Shown here: positions 1 through 7,395 of the stretch, in pieces
How the letters are laid out: each line of letters starts with the position of its first letter
Numbering within the stretch: the stretch's first letter is position 1
DNA from: an uncultured bacterium
GTDB taxonomy: Bacteria > Patescibacteriota > Saccharimonadia > Saccharimonadales > Saccharimonadaceae
Assembly (NCBI GenBank): GCA_938017895.1
Contig: CALIJI010000001.1
Span: 1-15,040 of the forward strand
Direction: 5' to 3'
Length of the DNA stretch: 15,040 bases
Program-made: the position numbers and the translations under genes
Notes under the pieces: model-generated
What the model saw: only the letters and a program-made list of their open reading frames with translations
Told to the model about the DNA's origin: nothing
Database searches by the model: none

Positions 1-1108
1 AAATTTTTAATGAATTAGATTTAGATTTAGAAGGACTTTTATTAATTGATTTTATAATAACAATATTAATTGATATTTTTTTATATATAAATAGAGTATA
101 TATAAAAAATATATTAAATATAGGTATAAGCATAATTAAAGAAAAAAAATTTAATATAATATATTTTTTGTACGATATTATTCCTTTTTTGCATTTATAT
201 CTTGGTATTAATAGATTATTTTTGTATACTAATTTTATTTGTTTTAATTTATTGTATGTATTAGTATTTTGAGATACGATAGCTAAGCAGAAAGATATAA
301 GCCAGCGCAATTTAATAAGTTCGACTGCTGAATTTATATTATTATTTGAATTATTCGCAAATGCTAATAAACCTTTTACATTTTCTTTCCTGAAATTTAG
401 GTCTAATTTTGTGCTTCTAACTATACTTGTCTTACTGTTATCTAGATAAGTATAATAAGGTTTAATGTTTATACAGGAGATATATTGCGATTTAGACAAG
501 AAATCTAAATTGAAGAGAAGGTCTTCTCCGAATTTTAAACTATTATTTAATTTTAGATTATTTTTTTCTATTATTTCTCTACGATATAGCTTATTCCATA
601 GATTATACATTCTACCATCATCACTTAGGGATATTATAGTTTTATTGATAATATTATTGGAGCCTCTAATATTTTGACTCTCTAGTTGAATTGATCTACT
701 AATTTTATTTATATCTGAATATGCTATATTCCATCCAAATACTAGCATATCAAATTGCCTGTAACTTGGTAATTTCTCTAGCAATGATAATAAGTTGTTT
801 GAATCTATTTTATCGTCCGAATCGCAGAATCCGATCCATTCTCCTTTTGCTTTCAAGATTCCATTATTTCTTGCTTTACTTGGTCCAGAATTTTTCTGAG
901 TTAATACTATCACATTTTTTTTATTTTTTACTCTATTGATAGAGGCTAGAGTTATACGGTCTGTTGATCCATCATCTACTAATATTATTTCCACTGAATT
1001 TTTGTGAGCTTTATTTAGATAGAGAATGTTATTTATTACCTCTTCAATAATACTCCCCGTGTTAAAAATGGGGATAATAAAGCTTATTAGGGGGTGTTTA
1101 TATTTTAT
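1..1108 (-). CDS. Family 2 glycosyltransferase, partial, probable AUA start
   Basis: The frame is open on the minus strand from about 1108 to the left edge, 369 codons by my translation, so the C-terminus is missing. It encodes a GT-A fold transferase that would add a sugar to a lipid-linked glycan at the inner face of the membrane. Landmarks are PLISFIIPIFN (residues 6-16), DDGST (45-49), the DSDD metal/nucleotide motif (96-99) and GED (194-196), where the catalytic base of this family usually lies. Hydrophobic stretches appear near the visible end. No ATG occurs before residue 121, and no GTG or TTG before the core beta strand. I start it at ATA (1106-1108), just ahead of KYKHPLISF, with AAAGGA (1117-1122) eight bases upstream and one base after the TAA of the preceding gene, which suggests translational coupling. 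The GT2 call is secure; the start is inferred. A frameshift joining it to the upstream gene is the alternative. Donor and acceptor are unknown. Confidence 0.85.
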   Translation of the reverse strand, partial: MKYKHPLISFIIPIFNTGSIIEEVINNILYLNKAHKNSVEIILVDDGSTDRITLASINRVKNKKNVIVLTQKNSGPSKARNNGILKAKGEWIGFCDSDDKIDSNNLLSLLEKLPSYRQFDMLVFGWNIAYSDINKISRSIQLESQNIRGSNNIINKTIISLSDDGRMYNLWNKLYRREIIEKNNLKLNNSLKFGEDLLFNLDFLSKSQYISCINIKPYYTYLDNSKTSIVRSTKLDLNFRKENVKGLLAFANNSNNNINSAVELIKLRWLISFCLAIVSQNTNTYNKLKQIKLVYKNNLLIPRYKCKKGIISYKKYIILNFFSLIMLIPIFNIFFIYTLFIYKKISINIVIIKSINKSPSKSKSNSLKI

Positions 1109-1109
1109 T

Positions 1110-3257
1110 TTAGATATCCTTTCTAACGTTGTTGATAAAATTAGTCCAAGAATGTTGGGTTTGTAGTGTCTTATGAGATAATTCTACCATTTTTTTAGCT
1201 TCATCTGGATTATTTCTTAAATATTCTAATGATTTTATGTATTCATCTATATTCTCCATATCTACAAGTAAACCACTTTTATTATCTTCGATAAATTCAC
1301 TAATACCCCCTATATTGCTTGCGACTATAGGTAGACCAGCTGCTGATATTTCTAGAAGAATATTTGGTATACCATCAGTCTGAGATGTGTATAGATATAT
1401 ATCATAATCATGAGTTTTTATAGATTTAATTCCATTAAAGCTACCTTTGTAATTCACGTGAGAGTCATTGAAATAATTTTTGCTGTATTGTCTTTTTTCG
1501 ATAATTCCATAAGCATCTATTTCGAAATCTTTTGATATTCGATTTGATATCTTCTTTAATAGATCAGGTCGTTTCTGTAAAGCCACCCTACTGGCCCATA
1601 GCACTTTTGTCTTTTTCGATGGATCTATTATTTTTGGTGAAATTATATCTATATTCTCTGGCTGGTAGTGAACTCTAAATTTAGACTTTTCGAAGGCATT
1701 ATTTTCTAGCGCTTGGTCTATAATTTTTTGATTATCGGTAAATACAAGATTTACAATATCCCACACCTCAGCTAAATAAGGGTCTGCGAAAGATGAAATA
1801 TGATCTCTCTCGGAATTAAATTCACGCATAAACAGTGAAATATTTAGGTTAATATTTTTTTGCTTAATAACAGATTTGTGTTCTGATAGCCATCGATACC
1901 AATATTCATTATTTACCAGATGTAGATTTTTTACTTTTGATTGTATTAGAATACGTGACCAAATAATATTTTTTTCATAGTTTCCAATATTAGCCGTTAA
2001 TTTTCCGAAATCAATCATGTCAACATCTAAATTGCTGAAATATTCTATTGTCAGGTTATTGAATGGGTGTGTAGATAAAATTCCAATATTCCAATCAGGG
2101 TGAGTTTCTTTTATGGCTTTAATATAATTAGCTATTAACTTTTCTGTTCCTCCTCGTCCACTCATTTCAGGTACTAGAAATAGATAATCTAAACTGTTAT
2201 TCGATATTTGGTCGCATAGTTTTTTATATATTATTCCGCATGAGTTTTCGAAAGGATTAAAGGTCAGTGGATGGTACTCTATCTGGGCTATTTTTTCTTT
2301 TGTTGGATATAATTGATTTTCTATTTTATTAATTTCTCTCCAGTCATTGATGAAAAAATCTGGTAGTCTTTTTAGTTGTTTATTATATAGTAATTTTACG
2401 GCAGTAGGGGATAGTATTTTTTTTATACGTTGTGATTTTTTTGCCGCATCATAAACAAAACGATATGTTTTTTTAAAATTTTGCTTTATAGAATTATTGC
2501 TAATTTTATTAGTTTGATGATCTGGGATGCTTAATGACTTGAAATAACTGATATCAAAAAGTGATGAATAATCAAGGATGGTATTCATATGCTTTGTTGA
2601 TACTGATATATTTGGTCTTTGTCTATAGAAAAAAGTTGTTCTTGGAGCGATTATGATGGGTATATTATTCGCAATAGCTTCGCAGTTAAATAAGTAATCT
2701 TCAAAACCAAAACCATCAATAGGTCGCTTAAATAGTATGCTTTTGACTGTCTTTGTTTCTGATATTAGAGGTAGTGTCCAAATATTCCAGTAGGACATCT
2801 GTATAGCATCTACGTCTTTATTGGAGGAATTGCGCATCTTCCATACAACTAAAGAATTCATGTATGATCCAAACATTGCGTGTATTTCTGGTCTAACTAT
2901 AGCGCCTTTATTTTTCTTTAAAGTCTCAAGACCGTTTTTAAACCATTCTCGTGATATTAGGTCATCTCCATCAAGAAGTGTTATAAATTTACCATTAGCT
3001 TTAGATATTGCAAAATTTCGATTGTCCGCTGGATTTCCAAAAGATGATTTAAAAATAACTATATTTTTATTTTTTTTCAGAGAATTAGCGACTCGAATAG
3101 TTTCGCTATCTGGATTGTCTAAACTTAATATTATTTCGTATTTTTTTTCTGGAATTAGCTCAAGGGCTCTTTCTATTGACAATACGCTTTTATGTAAATA
3201 GATTCCTTCATTATGTGCTGTAATTATAATAGATAGAACAATTTTTTCATCACTCAT
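1110..3257 (-). CDS. Two-domain glycosyltransferase (GT2 + GT4)
   Basis: A 715-residue cytoplasmic protein with two glycosyltransferase domains. Residues 6-230 are a GT2 domain: SIIITAHNEG, a DNPDSET segment at the usual DDGSTD position, LLDGDD (94-99) and GFED (184-187). Residues 357-705 are a GT-B fold GT4 domain: PEMSGRGGTEK (363-373) is the acceptor-side glycine loop, ASRVALQKRPD (555-565) is the donor-domain phosphate-binding segment, and DGIPNILLEISAAG (628-641) carries the C-terminal nucleotide-sugar glutamate. About 125 residues link the domains. Such bifunctional proteins can add two successive sugars in capsule or O-antigen assembly; the sugars cannot be told from sequence. It is the first gene of the leftward arm. 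The ATG lies six bases after a predicted extended -10 and has no Shine-Dalgarno, so the message is probably leaderless. Ile is often ATA and Arg often AGA, unlike genes to the right. Confidence 0.9.
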   Translation of the reverse strand: MSDEKIVLSIIITAHNEGIYLHKSVLSIERALELIPEKKYEIILSLDNPDSETIRVANSLKKNKNIVIFKSSFGNPADNRNFAISKANGKFITLLDGDDLISREWFKNGLETLKKNKGAIVRPEIHAMFGSYMNSLVVWKMRNSSNKDVDAIQMSYWNIWTLPLISETKTVKSILFKRPIDGFGFEDYLFNCEAIANNIPIIIAPRTTFFYRQRPNISVSTKHMNTILDYSSLFDISYFKSLSIPDHQTNKISNNSIKQNFKKTYRFVYDAAKKSQRIKKILSPTAVKLLYNKQLKRLPDFFINDWREINKIENQLYPTKEKIAQIEYHPLTFNPFENSCGIIYKKLCDQISNNSLDYLFLVPEMSGRGGTEKLIANYIKAIKETHPDWNIGILSTHPFNNLTIEYFSNLDVDMIDFGKLTANIGNYEKNIIWSRILIQSKVKNLHLVNNEYWYRWLSEHKSVIKQKNINLNISLFMREFNSERDHISSFADPYLAEVWDIVNLVFTDNQKIIDQALENNAFEKSKFRVHYQPENIDIISPKIIDPSKKTKVLWASRVALQKRPDLLKKISNRISKDFEIDAYGIIEKRQYSKNYFNDSHVNYKGSFNGIKSIKTHDYDIYLYTSQTDGIPNILLEISAAGLPIVASNIGGISEFIEDNKSGLLVDMENIDEYIKSLEYLRNNPDEAKKMVELSHKTLQTQHSWTNFINNVRKDI

Positions 3258-3263
3258 ATTAAG

Positions 3264-3291
3264 AGTATATCATATTGGTTACTATTGTTGA
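3264..3291 (-). promoter_or_regulatory. Promoter for the leftward glycosyltransferase genes
   Basis: On the minus strand TATACT (3264-3269) is preceded by TGA, giving an extended -10 (TGnTATACT). A weak -35, TCAACA, lies at 3286-3291 with a 16-base spacer. Only six bases separate the -10 from the ATG at 3257, so transcription should begin at or very near the start codon. Confidence 0.5.
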
Positions 3292-3316
3292 AGGTAGTTA
3301 TTATTTATGATACAAT
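3288..3316 (+). promoter_or_regulatory. Promoter for the rightward polysaccharide operon
   Basis: TTGAAG (3288-3293), a 17-base spacer, then TACAAT (3311-3316) preceded by TGA, making an extended -10. The expected start of transcription is at about 3323-3325, on the ATG at 3325, which implies a leaderless message. Its -35 shares bases with the -35 proposed for the divergent promoter. Confidence 0.55.
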
Positions 3317-3324
3317 TGCATATA

Positions 3325-4854
3325 ATGGATAAAATATTTAGGTGTGCTGCAGTAGTAGGAATATTTATTGGAGCTTGCGGTCTTATATATGAGCATCATT
3401 CTATGAAAGACTTAGCTATATTACTCATTGTCTTATTGGGGTTTGGTATACTATTTTTTATTAGGAATAAGATATTATTATCTAAGCGCAGCATAGCTAT
3501 ATTTATTTTTATAATAGTAGCAATAGTTCAATTAATTAATGGGGTCTCATTAGCTTCTAATAATCATTCTTGGGATGCTGGCGCTATTCAACACATTGCA
3601 GAAGATTACATAAAAACAGGATCTACAGATCCAAACCCAAATTCTTGGGAATATAATTATTTATTAAGATATGGTAATAACATACATATTACTTATTTTG
3701 TAGTGTCTATATATCGATTGGCAGATTTTTTACATATCGATAGAAATGTTCTATTGATCTTTATTAATAATATATTGATATTGTTAACTAGTTATTTCAT
3801 CATATTTATTGCGTATAAAAAAAATAATAATCGTATTTTTGTGTTGACTTCATTAATATCTATATTTTTGATTAATCTTTCACCATATTCCACGGTATTT
3901 TATACTGACACCTTAGGTATGTTTTTGCTAGCTTTGCAGATTTTATTATTGTATTTTATGTCGATAATTAAATATGATGAATCGCATAAGTTAAGATTAT
4001 TTTTAATCACAGTATTAGGGTCTTTATTTTATATTGGATACATAATTAAACCAACTACTATTTTAGTAGTTGCTGCGGTGATTTTTTATAATTTATTGTT
4101 TAAATTGAAGAAAGAAAATATTCGCAATATAATTATGTCAAGCGTATTGTTTTTGACAGGTCTATTAGTCTCTTATTTAGCTGTAAACTGCATTATTTCG
4201 CTGTCTCCTGGTTTTGCTAAATATTCTAAAGATCAGATTAAAGATAGAAGAGCTGGAGCTATTCATTATCTTGGTATGGGCGCAATGAGGGGGTTGCCTC
4301 CTTATACTGAATGTAATACTGGTGCGTATTGCAGTAGGTATGCTGACGATACTGCAGTAGAGGGTGCGAAAAATAGAGAAAAATTTACTTTAGGTCTAAT
4401 TAGAAATAGTTTTTTAAATAATTTTCCTTTTGATTGGATTAAATTTGCAATATTGAAAATATCTTGGAGTTTTAACGATGGTTCATTTGGCGTATGGGGT
4501 GAAGGTTCGTCTAATAATCATAGGATAATTTTTATTAATAATGACAAAGTATCAAGAATTGTTCGAAGGGTATTATCTTTTAATGGAGATAAGTTTTCTA
4601 TTTATAAGATATTCGTTTCGGCTATATGGTTTATCTCACTAATCCTGTTGATAATATATTTAATTAATCCTGTTAAAAATAATAGTATCTCAGTTATATT
4701 ATCTAGTGTTGTTTTAGCTATAATTACCTATCAGGCTTTATTTGAGAATAGGGCTAGGTATATTTTCATATTCTTACCGGTTTTTATTTTGGGGGCAACA
4801 TTAGGGTCTGGTACAATTTTGAGATTCATTAATAGGGGCAGTGATGAAAAATAG
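3325..4854 (+). CDS. GT-C type integral membrane glycosyltransferase (PMT/GT39-like)
   Basis: A 509-residue polytopic membrane protein with about ten hydrophobic helices. The first extracytoplasmic loop contains SWDAGA (residues 82-87), an acidic residue where GT-C enzymes keep their catalytic aspartate. A large loop of roughly 295-425, with several cysteines, sits before the last helices. The C-terminus has ENRARYIFIFLPV (474-486), resembling the R-Y-x-P end of the PMT/ArnT group. Such enzymes move a sugar from a polyprenyl-phosphate donor to a glycan or protein outside the membrane; this role is inferred from architecture. An ATG at 3307 would add six residues, but the predicted transcript starts at about 3324 and neither ATG has a Shine-Dalgarno, so I prefer 3325. 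The gene overlaps the next by 11 bases. It is rich in ATA and AGA codons. It could instead be a polymerase-like membrane protein. Confidence 0.7.
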   Translation: MDKIFRCAAVVGIFIGACGLIYEHHSMKDLAILLIVLLGFGILFFIRNKILLSKRSIAIFIFIIVAIVQLINGVSLASNNHSWDAGAIQHIAEDYIKTGSTDPNPNSWEYNYLLRYGNNIHITYFVVSIYRLADFLHIDRNVLLIFINNILILLTSYFIIFIAYKKNNNRIFVLTSLISIFLINLSPYSTVFYTDTLGMFLLALQILLLYFMSIIKYDESHKLRLFLITVLGSLFYIGYIIKPTTILVVAAVIFYNLLFKLKKENIRNIIMSSVLFLTGLLVSYLAVNCIISLSPGFAKYSKDQIKDRRAGAIHYLGMGAMRGLPPYTECNTGAYCSRYADDTAVEGAKNREKFTLGLIRNSFLNNFPFDWIKFAILKISWSFNDGSFGVWGEGSSNNHRIIFINNDKVSRIVRRVLSFNGDKFSIYKIFVSAIWFISLILLIIYLINPVKNNSISVILSSVVLAIITYQALFENRARYIFIFLPVFILGATLGSGTILRFINRGSDEK

Positions 4855-6262
4855 TAAAGCTATATTTATTAGGATTGCTATAGTTATAGCTGATATTATA
4901 GCAGTTGTTGGATCATTTGGATTGGCGTATTTTATTAGAACTCATGTTGATGATCGAGCATATTATTTTACGCCTAATTTGCTTAATTTTTTTTGGCTTT
5001 CCGTTATGCTTCTGCCAATATGTTTGATAATAAATATGATGTTTGGGCTTTATTCTAGGTCTATATATATTTATAGACCAAAAGAATATGGTAGAATAAT
5101 GCTTGCTTCAATATTTAATATTATGACCTTAATATCTTACGAGTTCTTTACTAATGATGAGATTTTCCCCGTTCGAATTATTGCTATTTATTTTATTGCA
5201 GTCAACTTCGTACTGATGATCTTAGGCCGTGAGATTATTCGTTTATTTAATCGACAACTATTACGTGGTGGGGTTGGCCGACTTAAGGTGTTAATTATTG
5301 GCAATAACTATAGAGCAACAGAACTAGCAAATTTCTTTGCTGATAATATTGATTATGGTTATGATGTTATCGGGATGGTTTCGAAGCCGGAATTTTTGCC
5401 AGTTAAGAATTGCCCACGTCACTTTTTAAGTTTTAAAGATGCAGTTTCTAAGATCTGTCCAGAAATTATTATTCATACCGATACAGCTCGTAGTGAAGAT
5501 TTTTATAATTATGCTATTGAGAACCATCTTTCGTATATGTTTGTGCCACAGCAGGATAGGTTGCTCTCACAATTAAATACGGTTGAAATTGTTGGTGGTT
5601 TACCGGTGATCGAGATAAAAATTACTAAACTATTCGGTTTTGGGCGGATTTGGAAGCGAGTTATGGATTTAAGTCTTAGCTTAATCGGGTTGATTATTGC
5701 TGGTCCAATAATGCTAATTGTGGCAATTTTGATGAAAATTACCTCCCCTAAAGATTCAATTTTTTTCCGTCAGGTTCGACTAACCCGTTTTAATAAAGAG
5801 TTTTATATCTATAAATTACGCTCGCAGAAATCTGAATTTGATGGCCTAACGCCAGAGCAGGCTTTTGAAAAAATGGGTAAGCCAGAACTTGCTAAGATTT
5901 ATCGTGCGAACGGTGATCAGTTAGATGAAGACCCGCGGGTAACTAAAATTGGCAAATTTTTACGAGCTACTTCTCTTGATGAGTTACCGCAGCTACTAAA
6001 CGTAGTAAAGGGTGATATATCTTTGGTCGGTCCTCGTGCATTAATTCCGCAGGAAATCAATCAATATAAAAAGAAAAGTATTATTTTAGCGGTTAAGTCT
6101 GGCGTAACTGGCTTGGCGCAGGTTTCTGGCAGGCGTGATATTTCTTTTGAAGAGCGTCGTCGTTTGGATGTGTATTATGTGCAGAACTGGTCAATTTTAT
6201 TGGATATTCAAATTATATTTAAGACTATTTTTTCAGTTATTTTTAGAAAAGGTGCTAAATAA
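4844..6262 (+). CDS. Polyprenyl glycosylphosphotransferase (undecaprenyl-phosphate sugar transferase)
   Basis: This 472-residue enzyme of the WbaP/WcaJ-type family transfers a sugar-1-phosphate from a nucleotide sugar to undecaprenyl phosphate, the first step of Wzy-type polysaccharide synthesis. The N-terminal part has four hydrophobic segments (8-32, 48-70, 85-103, 110-128) and a Rossmann-like region with VLIIGNNYRA (149-158). The catalytic domain begins at KRVMDLSLSLIG (271-282) with a membrane re-entrant stretch, then FRQVRLT (308-314), KLRSQ (324-328, usually KFRSM), DEDPRVTKIG (361-370), the Asp-Glu pair in SLDELPQLLNVVKGD (377-391), LVGPR (394-398) and TGLAQVSGR (422-430). AGGGG lies six bases before the ATG at 4844; a GTG three bases earlier is possible. 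It overlaps the gene before by 11 bases and the next by one. Codon use changes abruptly at about codon 107, suggesting a mosaic gene. Confidence 0.93.
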   Translation: MKNSKAIFIRIAIVIADIIAVVGSFGLAYFIRTHVDDRAYYFTPNLLNFFWLSVMLLPICLIINMMFGLYSRSIYIYRPKEYGRIMLASIFNIMTLISYEFFTNDEIFPVRIIAIYFIAVNFVLMILGREIIRLFNRQLLRGGVGRLKVLIIGNNYRATELANFFADNIDYGYDVIGMVSKPEFLPVKNCPRHFLSFKDAVSKICPEIIIHTDTARSEDFYNYAIENHLSYMFVPQQDRLLSQLNTVEIVGGLPVIEIKITKLFGFGRIWKRVMDLSLSLIGLIIAGPIMLIVAILMKITSPKDSIFFRQVRLTRFNKEFYIYKLRSQKSEFDGLTPEQAFEKMGKPELAKIYRANGDQLDEDPRVTKIGKFLRATSLDELPQLLNVVKGDISLVGPRALIPQEINQYKKKSIILAVKSGVTGLAQVSGRRDISFEERRRLDVYYVQNWSILLDIQIIFKTIFSVIFRKGAK

Positions 6263-7395
6263 TGGCGAATAATCCAACTTGGCTAAAAGGTAAAAAGGTT
6301 GCAATTGTGACTGACTGGCTAACGACTTATGGTGGTGCTGAAAAGGTAGTTAAGTCTGTTAGTGAGATTTTCCCTGAGGCGCCAATTTTTACCTCACAAT
6401 ATTCTGAAAAAGAAGTCAATTGGTTTAAGGGGAAGGATGTGCGGACTGGCTGGTTGAATTTTTTACCAGCAAAATTACGCAAAATTTTAGGTCCGCTAAG
6501 AGCAATTTATTTTTCGAGATTAGATTTGAGTGAGTTTGATATTATAATTTCGATATGTTGCGCCGAGTCTAAAGGTGTAAAAACTAAAGAAAATCAGCTC
6601 CATATTAGTTATTTGCAAGGTCCACCGATTCAATATTATTGGGGTATGTATGATGATTACGTTAAAAATCCAGGTTTTGGCAAATTTAATCCAATTATTA
6701 GGTTATTCTTTAAGCTTTTAGTTGGACCTCTGCGTAAATGGGATTTAAAATTTGCACAGCGACCGGATCTCCTAATTGCTAATTCTACTTATTGTCAGGG
6801 TGAAATTAAGAAGTTTTACAAGCGGCAATCTGAAGTTATTTTTCCGCCAGTTGAGATTGAGAAATTTAAAGTTCAAGAGAAGAAAAATGACTATTTTATT
6901 TCAACTTCGCGTCAAGTTAATTGGAAAAGACTTGATCTAGCGGTTGAAGCTTTTAAAAATAATAATTTAAAACTAAAACTAGTCGGCGGTGGAGCTGAAC
7001 ATCAAAAATTAGTTGAAATGGCGAAAGGTTTTGAGAATATTGAATTTATTGAGACTATTCAAAATTCGGATGAATTAGCGAAGATTGTGGCTAATGCTCG
7101 GGGATTTATTTTTCCTAGCTTGGAACCATTTGGTATCGCCCCGATTGAAGCACTGTCGGCTGGCACGCCAGTGATTGCGCTAGAGAAAGGTGGCTCACTA
7201 GATTATATTTTAGATGGTAAAAATGGTATATTCTTCAAGGATCAAACCGTCAAATCTCTAGAACGGGCAATTGATCGTTTTCAGAAAATTAATTTTGATG
7301 CTAAAGAAATATCAAAAACGGCTGAGAAGTTTAGTGATGATAATTTTAAAGAAAATTTTGCGAAAATAATTAGCGAGAAAAATAATGAAAAATAA
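6262..7395 (+). CDS. GT4 family glycosyltransferase
   Basis: A 377-residue cytoplasmic GT-B fold enzyme that would extend the lipid-linked repeat unit begun by the preceding sugar transferase. The acceptor-side loop is YGGAEKV (23-29). SYLQGPPIQYYW (116-127) resembles the region found in WbaZ-type mannosyltransferases. The donor domain shows STSRQVNWKRLD (214-225), VGGGAE (241-246) and EPFGIAPIEALSAG (288-301), whose two glutamates form the E-x7-E motif of GT4. Its ATG shares a base with the stop before it (TAATG), and its end overlaps the next gene by 11 bases, so translation is probably coupled. Arginine codons CGN are commoner here than in the left arm. A mannosyltransferase is a reasonable guess only; the sugar is not determined. 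Confidence 0.92.
   Translation: MANNPTWLKGKKVAIVTDWLTTYGGAEKVVKSVSEIFPEAPIFTSQYSEKEVNWFKGKDVRTGWLNFLPAKLRKILGPLRAIYFSRLDLSEFDIIISICCAESKGVKTKENQLHISYLQGPPIQYYWGMYDDYVKNPGFGKFNPIIRLFFKLLVGPLRKWDLKFAQRPDLLIANSTYCQGEIKKFYKRQSEVIFPPVEIEKFKVQEKKNDYFISTSRQVNWKRLDLAVEAFKNNNLKLKLVGGGAEHQKLVEMAKGFENIEFIETIQNSDELAKIVANARGFIFPSLEPFGIAPIEALSAGTPVIALEKGGSLDYILDGKNGIFFKDQTVKSLERAIDRFQKINFDAKEISKTAEKFSDDNFKENFAKIISEKNNEK

Noticed and set aside
465..939. Two small plus-strand open frames (465-677 and 721-939)
   Set aside because: They lie opposite the minus-strand GT2 frame, which has clear family motifs; their products are low-complexity Leu/Ile/Phe chains.
2821..3201. Plus-strand open frame of 126 codons
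   Set aside because: Antisense to the GT2 domain of the 1110-3257 gene, with no ribosome binding site and no recognisable domain.
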